From Mucor racemosus (lineage: Eukaryota > Mucoromycota > Mucoromycetes > Mucorales > Mucoraceae), in the NCBI GenBank assembly GCA_027405735.1, contig JAPEHQ010000012.1, positions 1,488,001 through 1,552,000 of the forward strand: DNA of 64,000 nt. Reading direction: 5' to 3'. The notes below the pieces were generated by a model. It saw only the letters and a list, made by a program, of their open reading frames with translations, was not told the DNA's origin and made no database searches. Below are positions 21,806 to 33,417 of the stretch, one piece after another (the first letter of the stretch is position 1; each line of letters opens with the position of its first letter). The translations under genes were made by a program, and so were the position numbers.

Positions 21806-22330
21806 TATTGTATTCCACCTAGTATCATACGTTATCACCTTCTATAATATCAATACATCTTACAGTCTATTGACTACGACATGTATTGAAGTGCAAAGTC
21901 TTGATATCGGATATAAAAAAATCCTAGCGTACCAAGTTTAATCCAGTAATTACCAAGAACGCTTGAACTTCAATTATGACACCATATTAAATTATTTCAT
22001 CCCAGCGGTTAATCAATCAAGTAGCTATCAAATCAACATCCAACAAGCACATTTAGCGCAGCATTAAAACAAGGCAACTCACAAGCTCTGCAAGAATAGT
22101 TAAATTATGATTGATCCATTTCAATCCATAGACTAATATCAAACATATCTAATGGTTTAATAGTGCTTTAAATTACATCTCAATGTCAAATCAATATAAA
22201 AGGCCATACGTTTGTATCTAAATAAACGATATCTTGTTTTTATTATACAGTTGCAAAACTGATTCATTACTTATTCTCTTTTAATTGTACTCTTTTTCAG
22301 TATTATTTATCAAACCTGAAAATATATGAC
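21806..22330 (+). mobile_element. LTR, family 'LTR-1', copy 2
   Basis: About 525 bp, collinear with the other LTR-1 copies from TTGTATTCCACC to ATATATGACA. It includes the GACATGTATTGAAGTG block, the TATAAAAGG box and the ATAAACGATATC block. Its right end abuts the inverted LTR-6 copy directly. No duplication is visible. Confidence 0.7.
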
Positions 22331-22552
22331 ATTATATGTAGATAACGATTATTTCCAATACAAATAAAATAAAGACTACAAGCGATTATATCACGGAGAA
22401 CGTAGGGTCTTTATTAGTAAGTTAAAAAAGGAAGCCAGGAGCCATCAGGTCCTGGATTCTAAAAGTATTTATACCATTTCAATCCCATTTGTATGTTAGG
22501 TTCAATATGGGATTAAAATGAGATTCAACATAAATAATAGGCAAAAACCTAC
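22331..22552 (-). mobile_element. LTR-6, copy 2 (inverted, truncated)
   Basis: Reverse-complement match to 21310-21549 over about 220 bp, missing about 11 bp of one end where LTR-1 abuts and the last few bases where LTR-3 inserted. The landmark GGGTCTTTATTAGTAAG is the reverse of the poly-A block in copy 1. Confidence 0.55.
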
Positions 22553-22557
22553 ACCTA

Positions 22558-22777
22558 TGTTATGTCAATACTCATCCTATGTCTCACATCCAAGGTCACA
22601 GTCTATAATTAGTGTTACAGTAAATCAATGCGGATCATTGACTTACATTATATTCTTAGATAGTAAAACCCTAGTAATAGTTATAATTAATGTATATAAA
22701 TACATCCAAAGGATGTATTGTTAATAAAAGTGCAATATTCTGGCAAGATTATTTATATAGACTCTTTTGACATTTCA
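22558..22777 (+). mobile_element. Solo LTR, family 'LTR-3', copy 2
   Basis: 220 bp, TGTTATGTCAA...TGACATTTCA, flanked by the perfect duplication ACCTA (22553-22557, 22778-22782). It contains GTATATAAATACATCC and TTAATAAAAGTG. It lacks the MITE present in copy 1 and so supplies its empty site. Confidence 0.83.
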
Positions 22778-22782
22778 ACCTA

Positions 22783-23640
22783 TTATTCTCATTTTAAGTT
22801 GGAAGTTATCAGGTTCAAAGTTCGTCTAGATAAGGTTTATGCTGTCGGTATTTTTACGATTGTAAAAAGTAGGTTTCAGATTGTTTTTATTTGGGTTTCG
22901 AATGTTTTCGCCCAATATTGAGTCAAATTAAGCCAAACCTTCAAAGAAGATGTACTTTTCCACTATAGCTCATTGATATCTCTCGGTAAATAGAAATATT
23001 AATACCAGAATATAAGTGCACTAGCCTAACATTGAATAAGCTTGATCTAAATCAATTGTACAATATTGAGCATGTCGTATATTTTCAGGATTGATAAATA
23101 GTACTTAAAAAAGAATACAATTATAAAAGAATGAGTAATTAATCAGTTCTTCAACTGTATAATAAAAACAAGATCTCGTTTATTTAGATGTAAAAGTATG
23201 GCCTTTTATATTGATTAGACATTGAGATCCTGAGATGTAATTTAAGGCACTATTGAACTATTGGATCTGTTTGATAGTAATCTATGGATTGAAATGGATC
23301 AATCATAATTTAACCGCTCTTGCAGAGCTTGTGAGTTGTGTTGTTTCAATGCTGCGCTAAATATGCTTGGATGTTGATTTGATAACTACTTGATTGGTTA
23401 ACTGCTGGGATGAAATAATGTGGTGTCATAATTGAGGTCCAAGCGTTCTTGGTAATTACTGGATTAAACTTGGTACGCTAGGAGTTTCTTATATCCGATA
23501 TCAAGACTTGCACTTCAATACATGTCGTAGTCAATAGATTGTAAGATGTATTGATACTGTAGAAGGTGATAATGTATGATACTAGTAGGTGGAATACAAC
23601 AGAGCATATAAATTGAGATATTAATTTTTTATATTCACAA
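22783..23640 (-). repeat. E repeat, copy 1, with LTR-1 inserted
   Basis: 22783-23072 and 23602-23640 match, in reverse, 36391-36760. A shared landmark is AGATGTACTTTCC-type sequence near the TTCTTTGAAGG/CCTTCAAAGAAG block. In both places E lies next to F, so F and E may be parts of one larger element, although F copies 1 and 4 lack E. LTR-1 copy 3 interrupts it. Confidence 0.6.
23073..23601 (-). mobile_element. Solo LTR, family 'LTR-1', copy 3
   Basis: 529 bp in reverse orientation, starting TGTCGTATATTTTC and ending GGAATACAACA. The perfect duplication GAGCA flanks it (23068-23072, 23602-23606). The unoccupied counterpart of the site, in reverse, is present in the E/F copy near 36448-36475 (ATATGCTCAATGTTGTACAA). 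Confidence 0.87.
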
Positions 23641-24860
23641 GATAGATCTAATCGATTGCTACTCTGCATTTTTTGTTTCCGCAAAAAATATTGATTTTTC
23701 GTTGAGATAATCAAAATAGTAGTTCTTATCACAGCTTAAGCCCTATAATTACGGGGTTCCAAAATTGATATGAAAAAACAAACGAAAAATGATTCAAAAA
23801 ACAAAATTATTTAAATGTTCATGAACTGCAAAGTAAGTAGACCTAGCGTATTAAATAGTTTTTGTACAGTTTTAAATTCTGCATCCATGTAAACAGAATT
23901 TAAAAAAAATTTTCACGTAAAATTTTGCGCAAAATGCAATTGAAATTTTGAAGGTTTTTTGAAGATATAGAACACTTTTTGTAAGCATACTTTAAATTTA
24001 AATAATGGAAATAATGTATAGCAAAATTCTCTATTGATTGAGCTATTATTTAATCTTTTAGCTGCATTTTTCATAGAGAAAACAAGATTTTTGTCCAATT
24101 TTTTTTTGATATTCAGAATTTGGGATGAGGGTATACAAGGGAAAATCGGGAGGTAGAAGCGAAGGTATCTCTTTGCACACATTTTTAAGGATATCTCCAC
24201 GAAAAATCAATATTTTGAAAAAAAATAAATTAGGTCTAAGAGAGCTCAACGAGCTTGATAACATGAATGTAAAAAAAGTGTTGCTCAATTTAACGAATAT
24301 TCTGAAATCTACTGCAAAAATGTCAAAAAAATTAAAAAAAAAAAAGTGCTCAGAATTTTTTGATACTAAAATATGTTGCAAAATGCCTTAAAACAAGTAA
24401 TTTTTATTATTAGAAAGTATTAGTATAGCTTAAGTTTTCTTGGAGATATGGGGCCTCCATGTTTTCAGTCCCTTAACAGTGAAATACGCGTAAAAATCTG
24501 AAACATTAGCATTAAAAAATTAATACCAACTGCAAAAAATAGGATATTTCCGAAAACGCGTTTTTAGATTAAAGTTGAACATCTCAGGTACATTGGCATA
24601 TGATTTTTTCTTGGTGTTATTTAGTGAAAAAAAAAGTAGAGTAGGGGTAAAAAGTGAGGCCCAGTTTTCAAGAAAAAAGTAGTGGATTTTGCCTGTTTTG
24701 GAGTCTTTTGTGAGATATAAGATGAATTTAGGAATATATAGCATGATGCGTCCAATCCATATATAATTAGCAATGTTTAAGGTATATCCTAAAAGGTGTT
24801 TTGTATGGGGTTAGCTATAAAAAAGAGGGCACGCTCCGATTTTGAAGATGAAAGACTATG
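23641..24860 (-). repeat. F repeat, copy 2 (reverse)
   Basis: Reverse-orientation match to 13500-14700, including GGGCACGCTCCGATTTTG at its right end (GGAGCGTGCC in copy 1). Short ORFs on both strands correspond to those in the other copies but are broken differently. Confidence 0.7.
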
Positions 24861-25114
24861 GAAATTACATTTTTTAAAAATTCGAATTTTAATGAAGTAG
24901 GTACCGTATATACATCTATAAAAAAATCATATATACTTGTATAATGTCGTGCATGTTTAATAAGTATCTCATTAACGAAATGTATATCAATAATGTCTCA
25001 TTTTTCTCCTCCTTGCTCGATGTAATATTACCATTTTCGTAATCTTTAATGTGTAGTCTAGCTGAAATCTACGTTGCGTTTATTTGTTTATATAATAAAT
25101 AATATTAGAATAAA
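24861..25114. other. MCR1 3' flank
   Basis: AT-rich sequence between repeat island 1 and the MCR1 stop codon. No gene seen; it must contain the MCR1 polyadenylation region. Confidence 0.35.
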
Positions 25115-26358
25115 TTAAAATTTGAAAACGTTTTCTTGAGCGTAACCCAATTCCTTCAAGACACCTTCGAGTTCACCTTGGCTCTTCATGGTTCTAACAC
25201 CGGCAAGAGACTTGACCATGGGGGGAGGGCCACAGACAAAGATGACAGTATCTTCTTCCTTGGGACCAGGCAAGTTGGCTTCAACAACTTCCTTGGTAAC
25301 GTAACCAGTGACACCAGACCAGTTCTCGGGAGCCTTATCAAGAGCATAAACAACCTTGAAACGATCAGGATGTTCCTTGGCAATCTTATCCAATTCATCC
25401 TTCAACAAAATATCCTTTTCGGTTTGGTTAGCAAAAATCAAAGAGATCTTGGTCTTCTTGTCATTGGACTTTTCGTGGAAGACTCTACGGATGACTTGAA
25501 GCATAGGAGTAATACCAGTACCACCAGCAATCATACCGACATTGCTCTTTTGATCTTGTTCCCAGTTAAACTTGGGAATAGGACCCTTAAAGTCAAGAGA
25601 ATCTCCTGGCTTCATGTTGTGAATGGTAGGAGTTAATGCACCATTGTCGTACTTTTTAATGACGAAATCAACATGGCCAACAGTCTAATATGAAAAAAAA
25701 AAAAATTACTAATTTAGCACCCAAATGACATAATTTTTAGTTTGGCTAAGTTACCTCTTCTTCAGATACGGGAGTATAAGGGCGAATGATAGGCTTACCT
25801 TCAGCAGGAACATGCTTGGCAACGACACAAGAAGCGACAGGGAGACCAGAGGCATGGCCTTCAGGAAGAGCGAAGCGGAAAATGCTAGTATCATGAGTAA
25901 CAGGTTGAACCTCGATCAACTAAAAAAAAAGAGATTCAATATACAAGTTTCTCTACTCTTTCTCCGTTTCCAAATCGAATAATTACCTTGAGAGAAACGA
26001 AACCTGAAGGATTGAACGCAGAAGCGGGAGCAGCTTGCGTCTTGACTTCCTCTACGACAGGAACAACCTTAGTGTCACTCTTATTATAAGCAAGACCCCC
26101 AATTACACCAGCACCCACAAGGGCTGCTAATAAAATCTTACTTCCACCGCTCTTCTTTACTTCAGCTTGGCTAGTGTATTGACGAAGACCTCCAAGGGTT
26201 TGCTTCTATATATAATTTACCCCGCGTTTATTTAGTCAAAGGTGTCATTTTCATTTCATCGTGACCATTTCCATATTGTTTACCTGACTCATACGATAAG
26301 TGTTGTTATATGCGGCAGCACGAATGGCGCCAGTCATGGCAGGAGTAGCAAAACGCAT
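25115..26358 (-). CDS. MCR1: NADH-cytochrome b5 reductase, mitochondrial MCR1 type, 4 exons
   Basis: A flavoenzyme passing electrons from NADH to cytochrome b5 or other acceptors. Exons 26358-26284, 26205-25987, 25919-25755 and 25684-25115 encode 342 aa. The N-terminus is basic, Ala/Arg-rich and free of acids, like a mitochondrial presequence (MRFATPAMTGAIRAAAYNN). It is followed by one membrane segment, about residues 42-58 (ILLAALVGAGVIGGLAY). The FAD-binding domain shows RPYTPVS, and then MKPGDSLDFKGP. The NADH domain shows GGTGITPMLQVIRRV and CGPPPMVKS, and the protein ends in VFKF. This presequence-plus-anchor layout matches MCR1 rather than ER-bound CBR1. All motifs are intact. Confidence 0.94.
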
Positions 26359-27467
26359 CTTTTTATGTAATTAATTAAACTGAATTGTTTAAAGGAAAAA
26401 GAAGAAGAGAATTAGCACTTTTTATTATGGCTTTATTATTATTTTCATGCTCATTAAAAATACCATCTATCAAGATGTTTCTCTCTCAGATGTTAGATTT
26501 CATGATGTCACTTTTCTATCAAATCGGTTAGCGGAACAGTATTTATCCGTTCAAAGCATATTTTTTTTTTAATTTGGTAACTGAAAAGAAGAATCGAAAG
26601 ATGAATTGTGAATTATGATGAGGACTTATTTCGATAAAAATGAATCAATTTGATTGATGCAAAAATACATCAATCTATTGTGAAGCGGGGAGGAACAAGG
26701 AGTATTTTGATGAAATAAATCAAAATGTATACGGATGCGTGGAATAGTTTTAAGGAGGAGCATCTCTTTCAACATATGTACCATATATCAGATGAACATT
26801 GCTTAAGCAGCTAGAATATTCTATTTTCCATCTCAAAAAAGGTGTGTTCTGCCTGCTTTCTTTTAGCTGCCTGATGAAGAGATATCATGTATGATAATAA
26901 AAAAGAAATTTCAGGGGGTTATTTCGCAAAAGAGAGAGAAAATGATGATAATTGATTGAGGGGTGATGAAATTTGCATTTGGACCCTGAGGTTATTAATA
27001 TCAAATCATTATTATCAACTACAACCAACCAAGCAAGCAAGAATGACAAGAAATCGGGAATACTTTATTACTAGCATTTCTTGATTACACAAACACAAAC
27101 ATAAACACAAACACAATTAAAATGAAATGAAAATAAACAAACTGCTAAAAAGAGAACAAAAAAAAAAAAAAAAAAAAAAGAACGATCGAACAGAATACAA
27201 CATAAAACGCACATTTTTTCTATTTTTGAACAATATTTTCATTAGTTTCACTTGTTGGAACAATGAAAAATAAGGATTTTTTTTTTGACTTTTTCATGAT
27301 TTATATAAAATGTAGATCTATTCAAAGAAAGAATGAAAAAAAAAAAAAAAAAAATCAAGGAGTATAATAATGGATTTAGTTTGATCGTGGTTTTCAATCG
27401 CATCTCTTTTTTTATTGCACGCATAGACATTGGAATATAAAATCCATCAAAATGCTGCCCCTTAAAA

Positions 27468-27506
<39 letters not shown>

Positions 27507-27739
27507 GATTGGTATGAAAAATAAATTTAACAACGTTAAGGTACATTACATGAAATAAACAATGCTTAATATAAACATATAGTTGTTGTATTTTTTAATT
27601 AAAATAATATTAATACATCATGCATTTGATAAAAAAAAACCTTAGTTCGACAACCGGGGAGGAGTGCTTTTTTGACTTGAGGGAGAAAATGATCCCAACA
27701 GATCTCAAAAAGCTTTTTAGTATAACATGATATATTGCA

Positions 27740-27778
<39 letters not shown>

Positions 27779-28030
27779 TAAACCCATCGTTCTGGATTTA
27801 TTTCATTTTTTTTTGCTCCTTTTTCATTTTTTTAACGTGGTGTGTGATGATAATAACGAAACTTAATTTTGAAATTTTTTTTTTTTTTTTTTGTGATTAA
27901 TAAATTTGATTCTTGAATCCTTCTATTTCATCTCTTCTTTTTCTTTTTCTCTTTCTATTTTTTTATTTGAATTTTCTTTTATATCATCGACTATTACATG
28001 TCTATCATAAATATATAAGTATCATAAAAA
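26359..28030. promoter_or_regulatory. Divergent MCR1-velvet intergenic region rich in simple repeats
   Basis: 1.7 kb without coding signal. It contains poly-A runs at about 27158-27179, 27336-27354 and 27473-27505, a (CA)n run at 27742-27777, and T-runs near 27876-27892. C/T-rich sequence (27918-27965) precedes the velvet start. The long spacing is typical of a regulated developmental gene, but no operator is recognised. Confidence 0.45.
27742..27777. repeat. (CA)n microsatellite
   Basis: About 18 perfect CA units in the intergenic region upstream of the velvet gene. It is a likely length-variable marker. Confidence 0.9.
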
Positions 28031-29887
28031 ATGAACCATCAATTTTCACCTACAACACACCCATATTTTCAAAATCAACCTTTCAATTCAAACAACACCA
28101 ATATAAAGTGAGAGCATTTTGTAATGGATTTTTGTATTAATTCATTAATTAAAAAACGTTTAGATATGCTTTAACTGTGCAACAACAACCCCAAAAGGCT
28201 CGTTTATGTAGCTTCAAAGATAAAGGTACCATAAAAATCCTATAAAAATACAAGCATGTCAATTTTTTTTTTAAAAAATTTACCATAAAAAAATAGTTGA
28301 CCGCCGGCCTTTGGACCCTCCACCTATTGTTCAATTACATCAAAGTAATAATATGAACTTCAAGTAAGTTAATTACATCATTTGATTTTAATATATATGA
28401 AAAGAGAGAGAGGAGATGTGAGGTTATCAGCATGGAATAACTCGTGTACATGAACTGTTTATGAATAATTTGTCTCAGATTATTTATATCCATTTCTACA
28501 ATTAAAGAGAGTGAGAAAAAGTGAGGGAAGACAAGCACATACATAAGAGAAAAAGAGGGGAATCCTAAAAAAATATTTATACATATACAAAAGGAGGAGG
28601 GGGTCAGAGGAAGGGGAAAAAAAAAAGGAAAACTTATTATATATGGTAAAAACGAAGCAAAATGTGGATGGATATATCTTGGGGCATAAACTCAAATATT
28701 AGAAATTTAACATACCACATTATAGTGATTATCAAAATAGCGCTAATTTCTTTCTACATACAACATTGGCAAGTGTAAATGATAATAGTGATATACATTA
28801 TGTAAATGGAGTAAGGACTACAGCAGGGTCTGTTGTACAATCACTACATAAATTAAAAGACACCAACAATACAGGTACAATAAAAACTTTCGATTTGATG
28901 TGAAAAACATTACATATTCATACTTTCATAACATAGAAGGTGCATTCTTTATTTTTGCAGATATTAGTATTCGAATCGAAGGTATATTTAAGCTAAAATT
29001 TACTCTATTTCAAATCAAAGGGTAAATATATACATATACATATAGACATGTATAAAGCTAAATATTTTAGAATGTTAAATATATTATCTATCAAAAAGAA
29101 TTCAAGTGGAAAGAGTTTGTTCCATATTCTCTGATCCATTTCGGGTCTATTCACCGAAAAGTATGTGCTTTTTCTAAATATAATGTGCTTGTCGTGACAT
29201 TAATGCATAAACTAACATTCGACATGCTTTTATCTTTATAGGTTTTCCAGGTATGTCAGGTAAGATAAACGCAACAAAAAGAAAAAAAAAGAGGCATCAT
29301 CATAACCATTCTAATCACACCATACTCCTACCTCTCCCCTTGTTTTTAATATATCTTTTAGAGTCTACAGATCTTACTCGCTCATTTTCGGATCAAGGAG
29401 TGCGGATACGGATACGTAAAGAAGCAAGGGTTGTAACTACCCCATCGATGTAAGGGTATAATATTATTATATATTAAAAAAAGATCTACAAAATTTATGG
29501 TTATCATGGATTAGGAAACGCCGACGAGGCATGGATCGATTTCCTTCGATTGAATCATCTTCTCCACCACTGAAGGAATCTCCTTCCTCATCTTCATCTT
29601 CTACAAATCATGTCATGTCAATGCAAAATTTATTAATTAAAGATGAAGAATCATTACCGCCATTACGTAAAATTATATTACCATTACCAAATCATTCAAC
29701 ATCATCATCAACATCTACACCTCATGCAGTTGCACCCACCATTGGTCAATATTACTATACATCATCAGAAACAGCATTGTATAATTTACCTGCTATTAGA
29801 CCCCCATCTTCATCACCACCAGCACCAAATTACGCTCATTATCACTCACATCGTCAATTGAATCCAGAAAATTCAAACCAAAATTAA
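28031..29887 (+). CDS. Velvet-domain regulator (VosA/VelB-like), 9 exons
   Basis: Exons 28031-28107, 28164-28225, 28297-28363, 28726-28874, 28937-29021, 29099-29160, 29242-29259, 29362-29449 and 29515-29887 close to 326 aa. The velvet domain spans residues about 26-195: YALTVQQQPQKARLCSFKDK, then DRRPLDPPPIVQL, ANFFLHTTL, VRTTAGSVVQSLHKLKD, GAFFIFADISIRIEGIFKLK, and the closing SFPGMSESTDLTRSF with VRIRIRKE. Velvet proteins are fungal transcription regulators with a Rel-like DNA-binding fold that pair up to control sporulation and metabolism. After the domain comes KRRRG and a Ser/Pro-rich tail. The VosA/VelB/VelC subtype is not decided. The 18 bp exon 7 and the exon 6 acceptor inside AAAAAG were chosen because only they keep the frame and motif continuous. 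Confidence 0.87.
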
Positions 29888-30295
29888 AAAAAAGTATCAT
29901 ACCAAAAATCATATGAAAAAAAAATTTATGACCCTTCATTTCCCTCCTTTTTTTCTTATTTATTTACGATCCATGACATATTTTATGCAAATTTCTATAT
30001 ATATATTCAAAAGAGCATAGTGGCGTTTCCCTTTTGTTCAAGCCTTGATGCTCCGTTTTAAAGTAAATCTTTCTCATTCACGTCACCTTGCTTCGCTTCC
30101 AATCAAACTACCAAATCTACAATAAAAGGTTTTCATCCCAAAAAAAGATTTTCTTTTTTACCCCCCCTTTTTGAATCTTTTTTTTTCCCTCCCTTACCTT
30201 GTTAAGTTCTAAAAGTACTGAATTTGGCAACTCCCTGTAATTATTTGATATTCTTTTAGGAAACCAATTTTTTTTTTACCTACTATTATAATCAA
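29888..30295. promoter_or_regulatory. Velvet 3' flank and MADS-box gene promoter
   Basis: 408 bp of A- then T/C-rich sequence without coding signal. Several CT-rich and T-run tracts (about 30140-30200, 30265-30280) lie just before the MADS-box start. No specific site is recognised. Confidence 0.4.
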
Positions 30296-31430
30296 ATGAA
30301 CCCAGAATTAACAAACGATAGACAAGATATGAAACAAAAGCTCTTTGAACCTGAGGATCCTAATAACGATTCTGCTGGCGATGACTCTGATACTGAAAAG
30401 CCTGCTAGACGTTCCGGCAGAAGAAAGATTAAGATTGAATATATCGAAGATAAGAATCGTAGACATATCACATTTTCAAAGAGAAAGGCTGGTATTATGA
30501 AAAAGGTAGCTGTCAAAAAAAAAAAAAAAAAATATTGGGTTGGTTGCCATGGTTGTTAAATGTTGCTATGGTAAATTATAGGCATATGAATTAAGCACTT
30601 TGACCGGTACTCAAGTCTTATTGCTCGTTGTATCCGAAACTGGTCTCGTTTATACTTTTACTACTGTCAAGCTACAACCTATTGTTACCAAACCAGAAGG
30701 AAAGAATTTGATTCAAGCTTGTTTGAATGCTCCTGATCCCATGTCAAATGAACAAACTGTAAGTTTATTTTTCCTTTTATTTTTTTATTATATATGAGTT
30801 TCTCTTAAACATTATGTGTATATTATTAGGCTGGTGACGCGTCTTACGGTAATAGTTCACCTCAAAGTGAAGACAAAAAGCTTTATGATGATAAGGTAAT
30901 TATTAAAGTAGACAAATATCTTGCCCATTTTAAACAATTGATTCGTCATTTTATGTAATTAGCCTGAGCAATCTTCTGCTGCTGGCGCCGCTACTGCTGC
31001 TGCACCACCTCAACAACCTCAGCCCCCTCAACAGCAACAGCAAAATGCACCCAATGGCTATAATAGCGGTAACGGATCAAACCCAGGTTATCATCCCCCT
31101 CAACCACCTTATTCTCAACCTCCACCATCTCAACCTGCTGGAAATGGTGGTAATTATAATGGCCATCCCGGTTATATGAACCCTGCTGGTCAAAGTGGTG
31201 GTTATCAACCTACTCAACCTCAACCTACACCAAATGCATATGGTCAAATCCCTCAACCTGCATTTTATGGTAATCAACAGCAGCATTATATGCCTCATCA
31301 ACAACAGCAGCAACAACAACAACAACAACAGCAACAACCTCATGGTTATTGGCAACAACCAGGACCCAACTCTTTACCGAGACAAGATCAATCACCTATC
31401 ATTGACGATAAAAGAGGTGTAAAAAAATAA
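30296..31430 (+). CDS. MADS-box transcription factor, MCM1/SRF type, 4 exons
   Basis: Exons 30296-30505, 30582-30758, 30830-30895 and 30963-31430 encode 306 aa. The SRF-type MADS box covers residues about 40-100: GRRKIKIEYIEDKNRRHITF, SKRKAGIMKKAYELSTLTGT, QVLLLVVSETGLVYTFTT. The SAM-like extension follows (LQPIVTKPEGKNLIQACLNAPD). This is nearly the full MCM1/SRF consensus, with an intron splitting the box after IMKK. An acidic segment precedes the box (DDSDTEKPARR), and a long Pro/Gln-rich tail with about 13 consecutive Gln follows it. Homologues bind CArG/P-box DNA with partners to control cell-type and cell-cycle genes. Confidence 0.95.
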
Positions 31431-31516
31431 GTTTTGTATAGGTGAATAATTCCCTTATATCCTTTTGTTTATCATTATTATCCCATTAAAAAATAAAAAT
31501 GTTTATTTAAATTGAA

Positions 31517-33417
31517 TCAAACAAGTACATATTTAAAGAATAGTATCCAGCTAACAATTACTAAAGAGATATAGATTCCACCATAAAGATAATTGATACG
31601 CAATCTTTTGTTCATCAATAAACGTTTATCGCCATTATTCTTGTTTGCATCAGATTTACGAGCATCCAATATGTTACCATAGATAGTGTGATCTAAAATA
31701 CAGAGAGTAACACCAGCTAAAATGGATAAGATGCCGATGATAATAAAGAAATCCATTACACCATTGTAGCCCTTTTTAGAATCATGATCCTGCAATAATC
31801 CAGTAAAAATATCAAATAAGGAAGCGCCGATATTGGTGCCTGATTTTACTAGGCCCATACCAGTACCCACCAAAGAAAGTGGTAAAATAACAGGAATAGA
31901 TGAGACGAGGGCAACAGGTCCCAATGCTAAACTAGCACTAAAACTAATCATACCAAGAAGTGGATTTAAATTGGTATAATTAAGCAGCAATAGAGATGCT
32001 AAAAATGTCAAGGCACTGCCCATCATCATCCAAGTGCGTTTGCCATATTTGTCAACGAAAAAGCCTAAAAAGGGCATAATAAAGATAGGAAGTACTTGAG
32101 AGACACTAGCAACTGCAGCTGCTTTTCCATTATCATAACCAAAACGGAATTTCACGAATTCACTATATATTACATGTGTTAGATTTTCCATCTAAGATTG
32201 ATTGGGCCCCAGATATTTACCTATTGATATGAAGGAAACAGCCCCAGGCACCACCCAATAAGAACTCCATGGATGCAATTAACCAATAAGAGTGTGGCAA
32301 GAACATCAATTTAGACCAACTAAATGATTTCTTTCGCTTAATTACATTGCGTTGAACTTGACAATTCTTTTGATCAGTCAAAGTAGATACATTTTTCAGC
32401 AAGACAATATATACAAGATTAACTAATAAGGAGAATACACATAACATGGCAGAAAACTTTCATGTATAAATTAGTAATCTAGCAAAAGATGACACGCAAT
32501 GAAGATTCTTACCCAGAAACCATAGCCATACCAACCTGACCATTTTGCAATTGGTACAACTGTTGCTTGAGCTAAAAACGATGACTACAGCATATGAAAA
32601 AAAAAAAAAAGTCAGATGATGATCTATAAACACACATTTACAAGATTTTTACAAGTCTGCTGATAGTCATCATCAGGGCAATCACGGCTGCAAGACTACG
32701 GCCCTGGAACCATTGACTCAAGATGGTCTCTTGAACAATAACTACGGTACCACTACCAATACCATAAAGAATACGACCAAAAATCATCATGGATAAATTT
32801 GCTGTTGATGTAGAAGCAGCAACTAGAACATTACCGCTTGCAATAAGCACAGTAGTTAGTATAGAGCCAGGAATGGTGCCAAATGCATCAATAAAAATGC
32901 CACCGATAAGTGGTAAAACAGTATTTACGATGGATACACTTGATTGAAGTACACCATATTGAGAATTTGAAATATCAAATTCCTAATATTTAAAATGTTA
33001 GAACATTTTTCAATGATAAAATATTAGATAATTTACTTCTTTAATTGTTGATTTCATTGCACCCAACGTATGAGCAGCAAAATGGCTACCCACTGCAATT
33101 GAGAATATAGTACTATTAGATCCAAGAGAATTACATTATTCAATCTTGAACTTACTCGCTAAAAACATGGCACACAGTAAAGCAACGATTTTGTATTTCC
33201 ATGGTTGATTTGATAATTGACAAGTTGGGTCATCTTCGCTATCAACGGTTGATGGGATATATAATTTAGTGTATACTTTTGTAGTGGTTTTTTTATCTTG
33301 TTGATTTCTGCAGCAATCTACTTCTGAACAACAATCATTTGAAGATGTAGAAGAAGAAGGATTTAAAAGTGGGGTTTCTTCATTCATGTTGTTGTAGACT
33401 TCTTTATCGAGAGACAT
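31517..33417 (-). CDS. Major facilitator superfamily transporter, MFSD1-like, 6 exons
   Basis: Exons 33417-33156, 33092-33037, 32982-32653, 32584-32513, 32456-32221 and 32162-31517 encode 533 aa. A hydrophilic N-terminus carries an acidic dileucine-like ETPLLNP signal, as in vacuole/lysosome-targeted carriers. About 12 hydrophobic segments follow. MFS signatures include QYGVLQSSVSIVNTVLPLIG, GRILYGIGSGTVVIVQ and GFFVDKYGKRTW (loop motif GxxxDxxGkR). The ETILSQWFQGRSLA stretch is typical of the MFSD1 family, which in animals exports dipeptides from lysosomes; here the substrate is inferred only. The exon 6 acceptor at 32163 avoids an in-frame stop created by the nearer AG. The stop codons of this gene and the MADS gene are 87 bp apart (convergent). 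Confidence 0.85.

Noticed and set aside
24125..24391. ORFs on both strands of the F repeat (MRVYKGK...), similar in several copies
   Set aside because: Copies differ by frameshifts and stops, composition is AT-driven, and no domain is recognisable. Kept as a repeat, not a gene.
25136..25636. 166-codon plus-strand ORF opposite MCR1
   Set aside because: Antisense shadow; the minus strand has all cytochrome b5 reductase motifs.
31077..31358. Leu/Ile-rich minus-strand ORF
   Set aside because: Shadow of the Gln/Pro-rich tail of the MADS-box protein.
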